Shown here one piece after another: positions 6,469 to 14,729 of a DNA stretch of 19,633 nucleotides (position 1 is its first letter; the number at the start of each line of letters is the position of its first letter). A model generated the notes under the pieces. The model had not been told where the DNA came from. It worked only from the letters and a program-made list of their open reading frames with translations, and searched no databases. The DNA is from Candidatus Bathyarchaeota archaeon ex4484_135 (GTDB taxonomy: Archaea; Thermoproteota; Bathyarchaeia; EX4484-135). Position numbers and translations under genes: made by a program. The stretch spans positions 1 to 19,633 of the forward strand of contig NJEJ01000023.1 of NCBI GenBank assembly GCA_002255025.1. Reading direction: 5' to 3'.

Positions 6469-9357
6469 TTAACGCCTGAACCGGGCCAGCAGTGCCCTAC
6501 GCTCGGCCTCCATGACTAGCTCGAAGAAGCGGTCGGTGGGCCTGGGTTCTTCCTCCAGTATGCGTTCTGCTATCTCGGGCCTGATGCCCTTGCCGCACAG
6601 GGCCAGAAAGGCCGTCTTGCCGAACCGCTCCACCAGGTAGGCCGTCTCTAGGGCTTTGTTCAGGAGCCTCTCCTCCTGCTTCGTGAGGCTGGAGCCCGTG
6701 GAGGCCTTCTCAGCCAGCCTGTAGACCTTGTCCTCGTCCTCGTCCAGGACGCCTAATGCCCTTGAGCCACACCTGGGGCAGGCGGGCCTCTCGGGCAGGT
6801 CCTTAGCCCTAACGGTGGCCACGTAGGTCCAGCAGTCCGTGCAGACCAGGACGCGGGCCTCGCTCAGGAGGCGGGCCCTGGTGGCCTCCACCAAGATACG
6901 CCTCAGCCTCTCGGGCGGTATGACGTCCGTCTTCATGCTCAGCCTCTCCATGCCCACGAAGGCTATGGGGCTTATCTCGCCGACTGGCTTGGCCAACACG
7001 GTCAGCTCTATGCGGCCTGACCTGATGCCCTCTAAGACCTCGAGCGTGTGCTCCAAATCGAGGTCGAACGTGAATACCTCCTTCAGGGCCTCATGGTAGA
7101 TGGCCGTCCCCTCGAAGCTCTTCAAGAGGCTCCTCATGCTCACGGAGCTCAGGTCAGCCCATTTCTCCAAGGCACCGAACCTCTGGGCCACGTGGATGAG
7201 CCTCCGCTTGAAGATGCCCGTCCTGACCACGGCCCTCTCGACGGCATCTCTAACGGCCTCCGGCGTCATCCTAGAGGCTTCCTCTAACAGACCTACCACG
7301 TCCTTGGCCGTCAGCTCGCCCCTCGCGTGCAGGATTATCCTGTATGGGTCGTGCTGTACCATCACGGCCAGGCCTACCCGCTCGGTGGCCAGGTGCCCTA
7401 TGAGGTGTGCGAGCGTCCTGTTCGTTAGGGAGCCGAAGTGGGCGTGGATTATCACGTACTCGTCCCACTCCTCGACCACCACATGCCTGTCGGTCGGGAC
7501 AGGGTAGCCGAGCTGGGCGTGCTCGACCGTCTCCCTTATGGCCCTGAGGGCCGTCTCGAAATCGGTCGGGTACCGCTGGGCCAGCTCAGAAGCTATTTCC
7601 TCCGGCTTATGGCCTTCCCTCAGGGCCTCCTCAACGAAGGCCCTTATCTGACCGACCTCCTGGGCGACCTCAAATGGGACCGGTATCTCCTCACCCACCC
7701 AGTTCGGTATGGCTCCCGTCGGGTCCTCTACTTCACGCACGTAAACCCTATCGCCCCTTATGGCAGTTATTATCCAGGGCCTCCCCCTAATCACGAACTT
7801 CACGCCCGGCCGGCCATACTCGGCCACGAAGCACTCGTCCAAGATGCCCACGGCCAGGTCGGAGGCCTCGTCCACCACCACGTACTGCCTCTCGTCGGGT
7901 ATCATGGAGAGCGTGCCGAAGTAGTACTCGTAGAGGGCCTTCGACCTCCTGGGCTTGAGGGCCACCATGTCCTCGTGGGATATCCAGGCCAGCCTCGGGT
8001 ACCTGTTGTGCATGTAGTCTAGGACGGCCGCTACGTCCTTGAGCGTCAAACTTGAATACGGGTAGGCACGCCTGAACAGCTCGTAGAACTCGTAGAAGTA
8101 GGCACGCCCTCTCCTTATCAGCTCGCCAGCTATTTGGTGTGCCAAGGCGTCCAACGGGCACTCGGGTATCTTCAGGGGCTCTAGTTCTTCCCTAAGGGCC
8201 CTCCTGGCTATGGCCATGGCCTCGAGCGTGTCATCGGAATCCATGGTTATTATCACGCCCTTGGCCACCCTGTCCAGCCTGTGGCCAGCACGGCCGACAC
8301 GTTGGACGAGTCTCGTCACCTGCCTGGGCGACATGTACTGGACCACGAGCTCCACACGACCGATGTCTATGCCGAGCTCAAGGCTCGATGTGGCCACGAG
8401 GGCCTTCAGCTCCCCGTTCTTCAGGCCCCTCTCGGCGGCAACCCTAGATGGCTTGGAGAGAGAGCCGTGATGGATTGAGATCGGGAAATTCAGGTCCCAA
8501 ACCCGGAACCTGCTGGCCAATACCTCTGCTATCGAGCGGGTATTCGTGAATACGAGGGCAGATTCGTGTCCTTCTATGAGCTCCCTCATGACCCTGAGCC
8601 TGGCGGCCACCTCCGGGTGCGTGTAGAGGGCCTCAGCGAGCTTCCGGTCTTCATCGGTGGCCTGGGGGAAGACCACCTTGAGCTCCATCATCCTTGCGAC
8701 CGGGACCCTCACGACCTCCCTCCCGTTCCCCACGAGGAAGCGAGCTGCTTCCTCAGGCGAGCCTATGGTGGCCGATAGGCCTATGAGCTGTGGCTCCCGG
8801 TCCAACAGCTCCCTCAGCCTCTCGAGGGCCAGGGAGAGCTGGCTCCCACGCTTGGAATCGAGCATCTCGTGGAGCTCGTCTACTATGACCCACCTCACGG
8901 ACCTTAGGTGCTTCCTCATGAGCCTGCCGAGCAGGAGGGCGTTCAGCGTCTCAGGCGTCGTTATGAGTATGTCGGGCGGGTTCCTGGCCTGCCTGACCCT
9001 CTCCCTCTGCTCGGTATCCCCGTGCCTCACGGCCAACTTCAGGTCAAGCCTCGTGCACCACCACTCCAGCCGGTCCAACAGGTCCCTGTTCAGGGCCCTG
9101 AGGGGCGTTATGTATAGGACCTTTATGCCCCTCGGTCTCTCCGGGTTCGTTATGAGCATGTGTAAAACGGGCAGGAAGGCTGCCTCTGTCTTCCCGCTGC
9201 CGGTCGGTGCTATGAGTAAGACGTTCTTCTCCTCTAAGATGAGCGGTATGGCTTTCTCCTGGGGCGGAGTAGGCCTTACGAAGCCTCTCTCCTCGACCAA
9301 CTTCCTTATGGGCTTGGCCAATAAGTCGAAGACGCTCCTTCCCTCCTGCTCGGCCAA
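6469..9357 (-). CDS. Lhr-type superfamily 2 ATP-dependent helicase
   Basis: A 3'-5' nucleic-acid helicase of the Lhr family, thought to act in DNA repair or RNA metabolism in archaea. The 962 residues show motif I APTGSGKT (50-57), motif II DELH (160-163), motif III SAT (195-197), and then RecA2 motifs with HHGSLSKPSR, ATSSLELGIDIG and QRVGRAGHR. A winged-helix region and the long Lhr C-terminal region follow. A four-cysteine zinc site (C839, C842, C860, C863) lies in the last quarter. The QxxR-x-GRAGHR motif VI is intact, so it should be an active ATPase. Start TTG 9357 is supported by a TATA box about 30 nt upstream and by the normal N-terminus (FDLLAKPIRKLVEERGF). I cannot assign it to a specific archaeal Lhr subgroup by eye. 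Confidence 0.92.
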   Translation of the reverse strand: MAEQEGRSVFDLLAKPIRKLVEERGFVRPTPPQEKAIPLILEEKNVLLIAPTGSGKTEAAFLPVLHMLITNPERPRGIKVLYITPLRALNRDLLDRLEWWCTRLDLKLAVRHGDTEQRERVRQARNPPDILITTPETLNALLLGRLMRKHLRSVRWVIVDELHEMLDSKRGSQLSLALERLRELLDREPQLIGLSATIGSPEEAARFLVGNGREVVRVPVARMMELKVVFPQATDEDRKLAEALYTHPEVAARLRVMRELIEGHESALVFTNTRSIAEVLASRFRVWDLNFPISIHHGSLSKPSRVAAERGLKNGELKALVATSSLELGIDIGRVELVVQYMSPRQVTRLVQRVGRAGHRLDRVAKGVIITMDSDDTLEAMAIARRALREELEPLKIPECPLDALAHQIAGELIRRGRAYFYEFYELFRRAYPYSSLTLKDVAAVLDYMHNRYPRLAWISHEDMVALKPRRSKALYEYYFGTLSMIPDERQYVVVDEASDLAVGILDECFVAEYGRPGVKFVIRGRPWIITAIRGDRVYVREVEDPTGAIPNWVGEEIPVPFEVAQEVGQIRAFVEEALREGHKPEEIASELAQRYPTDFETALRAIRETVEHAQLGYPVPTDRHVVVEEWDEYVIIHAHFGSLTNRTLAHLIGHLATERVGLAVMVQHDPYRIILHARGELTAKDVVGLLEEASRMTPEAVRDAVERAVVRTGIFKRRLIHVAQRFGALEKWADLSSVSMRSLLKSFEGTAIYHEALKEVFTFDLDLEHTLEVLEGIRSGRIELTVLAKPVGEISPIAFVGMERLSMKTDVIPPERLRRILVEATRARLLSEARVLVCTDCWTYVATVRAKDLPERPACPRCGSRALGVLDEDEDKVYRLAEKASTGSSLTKQEERLLNKALETAYLVERFGKTAFLALCGKGIRPEIAERILEEEPRPTDRFFELVMEAERRALLARFRR

Positions 9358-9384
9358 GGCTCTGGCTAAGGCCGGAAGGGGCCC

Positions 9385-9390
9385 TTATAA
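9385..9390 (-). promoter_or_regulatory. TATA box of lhr
   Basis: TTATAA in the 73-nt gap between the Mut7-C gene and lhr predicts a start near 9362, about 5 nt before the TTG. The helicase therefore has its own promoter although it follows the pyrC unit on the same strand. Confidence 0.6.
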
Positions 9391-9430
9391 CCGCTTTGAA
9401 CCAGCTCAGGGCAAGAAAGAAGCTCGTGTC

Positions 9431-9910
9431 CTATCGGGCACGGGAGGCGAGCTTCCGGGCCCTGCTGAGCACGGCCTCTATGTTGGCCCAGTGGGAGCCC
9501 TGCCAGTAGACCTGCCCGCAGCCCGTGCAACGCCAGAAGCGGTCATACCTGGACCAAGAGCCCTCTGGCACGAGCCCTCTCACGGCCTCCTTAGGGACCT
9601 CCACCACGGGCGAATTGCACTTCGGGCACCTCGACCTCTTCAGGTCCACTTCTAATTTTACCCCGAGCTTGGAGGCGAGCTGGGCCAGCCGTTCCTCCTC
9701 AGTGGAGCCCTTGACCAAGAAGGCTTTCACGCCTGAGTGGAGAGCACGCCTGAACAGCTCTACATCTGACGTGAGGAGGAGCCTGTCCTCTGAGCGGGCC
9801 CTCTCGAGGAGTTCGTCATCGCTAGCGTCCCGGCCGTACTCAGCATCATAGCCCAACAGCCTCAGCCACCTGGCCAGCTTGCCCAGCATGGCATCCACGA
9901 GGAACCTCAT
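9431..9910 (-). CDS. Mut7-C family PIN-like RNase with zinc ribbon
   Basis: A 159-residue protein of the Mut7-C (PF01927) family, a PIN-fold nuclease domain with a C-terminal treble-cleft zinc ribbon. Visible features are an N-terminal FLVDAMLGKLARWLRLLGYD (D6) signature, acidic residues D31/D32 and D49 (TSDVEL) suited to metal-dependent hydrolysis, and cysteines C95-x2-C98 and C128-x2-C131. Stand-alone members are common in archaea and are predicted RNases; the biological target is unknown. Its ATG overlaps the stop of pyrC (ATGA), so it is co-translated with dihydroorotase and should be the last gene of that unit. The next gene, lhr, has its own TATA box. Confidence 0.88.
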   Translation of the reverse strand: MRFLVDAMLGKLARWLRLLGYDAEYGRDASDDELLERARSEDRLLLTSDVELFRRALHSGVKAFLVKGSTEEERLAQLASKLGVKLEVDLKRSRCPKCNSPVVEVPKEAVRGLVPEGSWSRYDRFWRCTGCGQVYWQGSHWANIEAVLSRARKLASRAR

Positions 9911-11235
9911 GGCTGGCTTGGCCTCCCGGCCCCTGAGGGCCTGATTATGGAGCCACAGCCCGGTTTGGCCACAATCTCGCCTTCCGAGAAGGCTAAAACA
10001 CCGTTCACTATGGTGTGGACCGGGACGCCCCTGAAGGTCATGCCCGCGAAGGGCGAGTACTTGGCTTTCGACCTGAAGAACTCGGGCCAGACCACCCTCC
10101 TAGCTTTAAGGTCCACCAGCACCAGGTCGGCTGGCCAACCGACCTCCAGGCGGCCCCTCTTGAGGCCGAATATCTTCGCCGGCCCCTCGCAAACCATCCT
10201 GACGAGTTCGGGGAGGGATAGCCTCCTCTCGCACACCTCGTTCAAGAGGGCAGGCAACAAGGTCTCGAGGCCAGGGAACCCCGGGGGCGGATTAGGCCCT
10301 TCTTTTTCCTCCAGGGCGTGTGGTGCGTGGTCGCTGGCCACCACATCCACGAGACCTGAGTAGAAGGCCTTCCTGAGGTTTTCAACAAGCTCCCTGGGCC
10401 TGAGCGGGGGGTCAACTAGGGCCAGGGAACCGAGCTTGCCGTACAAATCCGACGTCAGGAATAGGTGATGCGGTGTCGCCTCAACTGTGAAGTTGGCTTC
10501 TCTGGCCAGCCTCAGCCCCTCCGGCGTGCTGACGTGACAGATATGAACCTCGAGGCCGGCTAGGACCCTTGATAGCTTCTTTATGGCCCTTACCTCAGCC
10601 TTGGGCGGGTGCTGGGCCAGGAAGGCTTCCACGGGACCTCCTCGGATCTCGCCAGCTAGCTCTCTTATCAAGACCGGGTCCTCGGCATGGAAAGCGACCG
10701 TCAGACCGTGCCTGTTGGCCAGTTCGACGGACGACCTGAGGACATGTTCGTCCCACACGTCTAAGGCCGTCTTGGGCTCGTGGAAGTAGACCTTTATGCC
10801 CACCGCACCTGCCCCGGCTAACTCGGCCAGACCTGATGGGTCGGGCGGGAAGAGGGAATAGAATCCCACGTTAGCCACTATGGATTTAGCGGCCTTCTGG
10901 ACCCTTTCCCGGAGCCTCCTAGCCGAATCGACGGGCGGCAGAGTATTCGGCATATCCAACACGCATGTTATTCCTCCAGCGACGGCAGAAGAGGTCCCGG
11001 TGTAGAAATCCTCCTTGTAGGCCAGTTCCTCGTCCCTCAGGTGGACGTGGACGTCTATTGGGCCGGGCAGGGCCAACAGGCCTTTAGCGTTTATGACCTC
11101 TTGGGCCCGAGGGGCCTGGACTTCCTTCCCGATGTAGGCTATGACGCCCTCAGATATGCATATACAGCCCTCGAGGAGTTCGCCCCGGTAGAAGATACGG
11201 GCTCCCCTGATGGCCAGCTCGGCCGGGCGTCCCAC
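9907..11235 (-). CDS. pyrC: Dihydroorotase
   Basis: Cyclises N-carbamoyl-aspartate to dihydroorotate, step three of pyrimidine synthesis. The 442-residue protein is a class I-like amidohydrolase. Metal ligands appear as DVHVHLRD (H63, H65), GIKVYF with a lysine (K148) positioned to be the carboxylated bridging residue, FHAEDP (H183), HICHVS (H231/H234) and ASDHAPH (D302). TPHHLFLT is also present. A beta-sandwich at the N- and C-termini closes the fold. The start is GTG 11235, 3 nt after the stop of the four-CBS gene, so the two are almost certainly one transcript. Allantoinase or hydantoinase are possible relatives, but the conserved LRD and PPLR motifs fit dihydroorotase. No other pyrimidine gene is in the window. 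Confidence 0.92.
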   Translation of the reverse strand: MGRPAELAIRGARIFYRGELLEGCICISEGVIAYIGKEVQAPRAQEVINAKGLLALPGPIDVHVHLRDEELAYKEDFYTGTSSAVAGGITCVLDMPNTLPPVDSARRLRERVQKAAKSIVANVGFYSLFPPDPSGLAELAGAGAVGIKVYFHEPKTALDVWDEHVLRSSVELANRHGLTVAFHAEDPVLIRELAGEIRGGPVEAFLAQHPPKAEVRAIKKLSRVLAGLEVHICHVSTPEGLRLAREANFTVEATPHHLFLTSDLYGKLGSLALVDPPLRPRELVENLRKAFYSGLVDVVASDHAPHALEEKEGPNPPPGFPGLETLLPALLNEVCERRLSLPELVRMVCEGPAKIFGLKRGRLEVGWPADLVLVDLKARRVVWPEFFRSKAKYSPFAGMTFRGVPVHTIVNGVLAFSEGEIVAKPGCGSIIRPSGAGRPSQP

Positions 11236-11238
11236 TTC

Positions 11239-12060
11239 TCAGCCTACCTCGAGCATCTTGAAGAAGTCCCTCTCAGTTATTATGCCTACCAGCTTGCCCG
11301 TCCCAGGCTCCATGACCGGGAGGCCTCCGACGCCCTTCTCCCACATCAGCTCGGCTGCCCTGCCGACATCGTCATCTGGCCCCACGGTTATCAGCTCCCT
11401 GGCGGCTATGTCGAGCAGCTTCTCGTTGAACAAACCGGGCTTTAAGGCCCCTTCTCGTACGGCGGAGGCAATCTTGCGTAATATGTCCATGACGGTCACC
11501 ATGCCCAATAGCTGGCCCTCCGGCCCTACTATCGGGAGACGCCTGAAGCCCCTGGAGGTCATCTTCTCCACGCCCTCGGCTAACGTCTCGCCAGGACCGG
11601 CTACTATGACTTCCTTGGTCATGAGCTCGGATACCTTACGGCCCGCTATACGCCCGGCCAACGACCTGACTATATCACGCTCGGTCAGTATGGCCCACAG
11701 GCGTCCATCACGGTCTAAGACGGGCAGGCCTCCCACGTTGTGCTCAACCATGGTCCTGACGGCCTCCTCCACGCCAGCATCCGTGGTCGTGAAGACCACA
11801 TCCTTGGTCATGATGTCTGAGACAGGAGCCCTGATGGCTTCTGGCAGGCCGGGACGCTCCCTGCCGAGGTAGGCCACTATGTCTGTGGCCGTTATTATGC
11901 CCACGAGCTTGCCTGTCCCGGGCTCGACGACTGGGAGACGCCTGAAGCCCCTATTGACCATGAGGTTTAACGCATCGAGGATAGACGAATCAGCTGTTAC
12001 AGATACCACGGGGCTGCTGGCTAAGGCCATGACAGACGGCATGCTCGCCAAGTCCCTCAC
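11239..12060 (-). CDS. Protein with four CBS domains
   Basis: The protein is built only of two Bateman modules. CBS domains lie at about 10-68, 80-136, 141-200 and 213-271 (273 residues from the chosen start). Each has the pattern of a basic RRLPVV/GGLPVL strand followed by a GxLVGIIT/ERDIV strand. CBS pairs usually bind adenine nucleotides (AMP, ADP, ATP) or SAM, so a regulatory sensor role is inferred, with no catalytic domain attached. I start it at GTG 12060, which overlaps the stop of the upstream CBS gene (GTGA). The frame is open to ATG 12096, but that would overlap the upstream gene by 40 nt. TTG 12051 and ATG 12042 are alternatives. Domains 1 and 3 share a 20-nt exact DNA repeat (see findings). 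Confidence 0.85.
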   Translation of the reverse strand: MRDLASMPSVMALASSPVVSVTADSSILDALNLMVNRGFRRLPVVEPGTGKLVGIITATDIVAYLGRERPGLPEAIRAPVSDIMTKDVVFTTTDAGVEEAVRTMVEHNVGGLPVLDRDGRLWAILTERDIVRSLAGRIAGRKVSELMTKEVIVAGPGETLAEGVEKMTSRGFRRLPIVGPEGQLLGMVTVMDILRKIASAVREGALKPGLFNEKLLDIAARELITVGPDDDVGRAAELMWEKGVGGLPVMEPGTGKLVGIITERDFFKMLEVG

Positions 12061-12629
12061 GTCTCCTTGCCGAGTTCGGCCCTGCATTCCTCGCATATGA
12101 ATTGGCCGTTCACCTCCACGAGCGTATCACTCCAGCGGCCGCACATATCGCAGTAGCCAGCCACCGGGACGGCTTCTTCCTCCTCGGCCATGGGCCTGAC
12201 CAGGCCTGCCCTGTAGCGTTCCACTATGATGTCTATGAGGTCCGGCATGGCCATCAGGAGGTCCCTGGTGGACACGATGCCCACCATCTTGCCCTTGTGC
12301 ATGACTATGAGCCTCCTTATGTCGAACTTGGCCATCCTCCTGGCGGCCTCCCTTATGTCCTCGTCCGCATCTATGGTTATCGGGGGCTTGCTCATTATGT
12401 CCCTGGCCCTGACTTCGCTCGGGAGCCTGTCTTTTGCTACCACGCTCCTGACTATATCACGCTCGGTTATCACCCCGACGGGCTCACCACGGTCCTTCAC
12501 GACCACGACGCTCCCTATCTTGTACTCGTCCATGAGCTTGGCCACCTTATCGACCGTATCGTCCTCCTTGACCGTGATAACAGGGCTGCTCATCACGTCC
12601 CTGACGAGCAAGAGGACCTCGTCCGCCAA
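12057..12629 (-). CDS. CBS-pair protein with C-terminal zinc ribbon
   Basis: 190 residues: two CBS domains (about 10-65 and 75-130), an acidic linker (EEEEA, about 149-153), and a zinc ribbon with C160-x2-C163 and C179-x2-C182. CBS pairs bind adenine nucleotides or SAM; the zinc ribbon could bind a protein or nucleic acid. It opens the CBS-CBS-pyrC-Mut7-C unit. The start is TTG 12629, with GGTGA ending 6 nt upstream, and an upstream TATA box predicts a leader of about 36 nt. A SAM- or AMP-binding regulator is likely; a transcription or enzyme regulator is inference. The sequence RSVVAKDRLPSEVRARDIM is typical of archaeal CBS linkers. Confidence 0.85.
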   Translation of the reverse strand: MADEVLLLVRDVMSSPVITVKEDDTVDKVAKLMDEYKIGSVVVVKDRGEPVGVITERDIVRSVVAKDRLPSEVRARDIMSKPPITIDADEDIREAARRMAKFDIRRLIVMHKGKMVGIVSTRDLLMAMPDLIDIIVERYRAGLVRPMAEEEEAVPVAGYCDMCGRWSDTLVEVNGQFICEECRAELGKET

Positions 12630-12669
12630 CCTCGCTCACCCAGCCTCGTCCAGCCTTTGGCCCTAGGGG

Positions 12670-12694
12670 GATAAGCTTATCGATGGCTTATATC
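12670..12694 (-). promoter_or_regulatory. Promoter of the CBS-pyrC unit with a 12-bp palindrome
   Basis: TATA box GATATAAG (12687-12694, minus) overlaps the stop of the Rqc2 gene and predicts a start near 12665. GATAAGCTTATC, a perfect 12-bp palindrome (12670-12681), lies between the TATA box and that start. A factor bound there could block initiation of the whole unit. The palindrome is direct; the operator role is inference. Confidence 0.5.
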
Positions 12695-14714
12695 AGCCCC
12701 GGGTAGAGACCAAGCAGCCCTTGCCGTAAGGTATGAGGGCTCTTAAGCGTTCCAGCTCGGACTTATCTAGGTCAAGAGGGCCTAGCTTTGCCTCCAGAGC
12801 TCTGACGGCCTTCTGAATCACCTCCTCGGCCTTCTCATCACCAGGTCCCACGAGGACATAGGCATCTGAAGCCGATTTCACGGCCCCCACGGGCCCTATT
12901 AAGAGCTTGGTCTTCCCGTCTGAGGTTCTAACGCCTATGGCCAGGAGGGGCTTGACCTTCCTTATATACTCCTTCTTCCCCATGATATAGAAAGCTCCCT
13001 TCGGGAGCTTCTCGCCATGAGGACCTACTTTCTTCGCCTGTTCAGGTTTAAAGCATATGGCAGTCGCATGCCCCAGGCCATATTTCCACGCTCTTGAATA
13101 AGCTATCGCCACCTGTGCTGCTTCCTCCAAGGTGCTCTCAGGTACCTCACGGCCACCCGCCTTCACCAGCACGAACGGGGCACCAGGTATCTCGGCGTGG
13201 AGGAGCAGGTCGCCCGGGCCAGCGTGCTTCTTGACCAGGAGCTCGTTCGTGACAGCGTCCTCGCCGGCCACTATGAGGAAGCCGTCCGAGGACCTGAACC
13301 ACCTGAAAGCCTCATACCAGGCCTTCTTGGGCCTGCCGACCTCAGGATGCTTCTCTGAGACCTCTGGCTTCAGAAGCTTGATTTTCTCAAGCTCCTTTAA
13401 TTTGGTTTCGACTTCCCTGACCTTCTCCCTCGTCTTCTCAAGGGCCTTCAGGGCTCCCTCGGCCTTCTTCCTGGCCTTCTTTGCCTTCTCGTAGTACCTA
13501 GATGCGTTCTCCTGGGCCGACAATCTCATGTCCAGCTGGAGTTCTAGCCCGTCGAGCTCAAGGCGTAGCAGCGGCCCACGCGGGTCCAGGCCAGATATCC
13601 AGGAGAAAGGAGGGCCCCTCGATCTGAGGGCCTCTAGCTCATTTCTGATGGCCTCCCAGGACCCCTTATGCTCCCTGAACTCCTTGAGGAAATCCACCAG
13701 GAAGTTCAGGTCGTTAAGGTGAGCGTAGATCGTGTTCCCGATTTGATAGAAGAGCTCTGATCGGCTTTTGAACATCCTCAGGGCCTCCTCCTGGGCCTTG
13801 AGCATCTTCTTCAGCTTCTCTAGCTCCTCTCGCAAGCCCTCCTCGGCCTTCTTCCTGGCCTCCTGGGCCTCAAGCCTGGAGAAGTAAGCGTCAACTGCCT
13901 CGTTCATGCTCTGGAACGGGATTTCCCTCAACCCTGAATACCTGAGGAGTCTCAGGGGGACCACATCCACCCAATCGTCCCCGTCGGCCACGATCAACGG
14001 CTCGATACGGCCCTCTAGGACCGGCCTCAGGAGGCCGGATAGGGCTTCCGATAGCTTTTCCAGCTCTTCTTCTGTGAGAGAAGAGCAGGGCTTTTCCTTC
14101 GGTATACCGGCCCTCAGGAGGACTTCTTCCGCGTAAGTACCGCTCAGGCCCGTTGTCCTCGCCAGGCCCCTCACGACCTCCATGCTCCCGAGCGACCTCA
14201 GGATCGATAGGTCTGGCTTCCCAGGTTCTTCTAAATTGACCTGAGGCTGGGGAGGGTACTTGAAATCCTCCCCCACGAGGAGCTTCCTGTCCCTCATGAC
14301 CTTGGGCCTCAGGACGCGTTTAATTTTTCCATTCGGCCCCACAAGGATTAAGTTGCCTTCTCCAAACAGCTCAAAGATGAGCCTATGACATGAGCCCCGG
14401 GCTTCTATCACGAACTCCACTATCCTGTCCAGCTTGTATTGGCGGACATCCCTTACCCAGCCTCCCCTGAGGTCCTTCCTGAGGCCCATGCAGAAGGGCG
14501 TCGGGGTCCTCGGGACCTGTGTGTCCTGGCCCGTTAGATGGGCTCTCTTGCCCAGTTCTACGAGGAGCTTATAGGTCATGCCGGGTTTCCTCAGCTTTAG
14601 GAGGAACCTTTTTCCGTTCAGCTGGTAGATATTGTCGAGGCGTGAGCCAGATATGGTCCTAGATAGCTCGTTGACCAGGGCCCTGAGCTCGAGGCCGGAT
14701 AGGGCTTCCTTCAC
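12693..14714 (-). CDS. Rqc2/NEMF (RqcH) homologue, ribosome-associated quality control
   Basis: Binds large ribosomal subunits stalled with peptidyl-tRNA; eukaryotic and bacterial relatives add C-terminal alanine tails to mark nascent chains for decay. The 673-residue protein shows an NFACT-N domain (about 1-260) containing the conserved D96-R97 (YKLDRIVEFVI) required for tRNA handling in bacterial RqcH. Two coiled coils follow (about 278-330 and 405-445), then an NFACT-R domain (about 465-575) with the WYEAFRWFRSSDGFLIVAG motif. The start is GTG 14714, with the ribosome-binding sequence GGTGAT 5 nt upstream (14720-14725). It is divergent from a small membrane gene 15 nt away. Tailing activity in archaea is not something the sequence can prove. 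Confidence 0.92.
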   Translation of the reverse strand: MKEALSGLELRALVNELSRTISGSRLDNIYQLNGKRFLLKLRKPGMTYKLLVELGKRAHLTGQDTQVPRTPTPFCMGLRKDLRGGWVRDVRQYKLDRIVEFVIEARGSCHRLIFELFGEGNLILVGPNGKIKRVLRPKVMRDRKLLVGEDFKYPPQPQVNLEEPGKPDLSILRSLGSMEVVRGLARTTGLSGTYAEEVLLRAGIPKEKPCSSLTEEELEKLSEALSGLLRPVLEGRIEPLIVADGDDWVDVVPLRLLRYSGLREIPFQSMNEAVDAYFSRLEAQEARKKAEEGLREELEKLKKMLKAQEEALRMFKSRSELFYQIGNTIYAHLNDLNFLVDFLKEFREHKGSWEAIRNELEALRSRGPPFSWISGLDPRGPLLRLELDGLELQLDMRLSAQENASRYYEKAKKARKKAEGALKALEKTREKVREVETKLKELEKIKLLKPEVSEKHPEVGRPKKAWYEAFRWFRSSDGFLIVAGEDAVTNELLVKKHAGPGDLLLHAEIPGAPFVLVKAGGREVPESTLEEAAQVAIAYSRAWKYGLGHATAICFKPEQAKKVGPHGEKLPKGAFYIMGKKEYIRKVKPLLAIGVRTSDGKTKLLIGPVGAVKSASDAYVLVGPGDEKAEEVIQKAVRALEAKLGPLDLDKSELERLRALIPYGKGCLVSTRG

Positions 14715-14719
14715 CTCCC

Positions 14720-14725
14720 ATCACC
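14720..14725 (-). promoter_or_regulatory. Ribosome binding site deciding the GTG start of the Rqc2 gene
   Basis: GGTGAT (minus) ends 5 nt before the GTG at 14714 and complements the archaeal anti-SD. An ATG at 14721 is out of frame, so GTG is the only start that keeps the family N-terminus MKEALSGLELRALVNEL. Confidence 0.55.
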
Positions 14726-14729
14726 GGGG

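Noticed and set aside
7438..8022. 194-codon plus-strand frame inside lhr
   Set aside because: A shadow of the helicase coding sequence, with no motif.
8657..9655. 332-codon plus-strand frame antisense to lhr and the Mut7-C gene
   Set aside because: It has no recognisable domain, a skewed serine/arginine-rich composition, and spans two intact minus-strand genes including the gap between them. It is an open-frame artefact of high G+C.
12102..12674. 190-codon plus-strand frame opposite the CBS/zinc-ribbon gene
   Set aside because: Histidine- and aspartate-rich translation with no family; the minus-strand frame has clear CBS domains and four cysteines.
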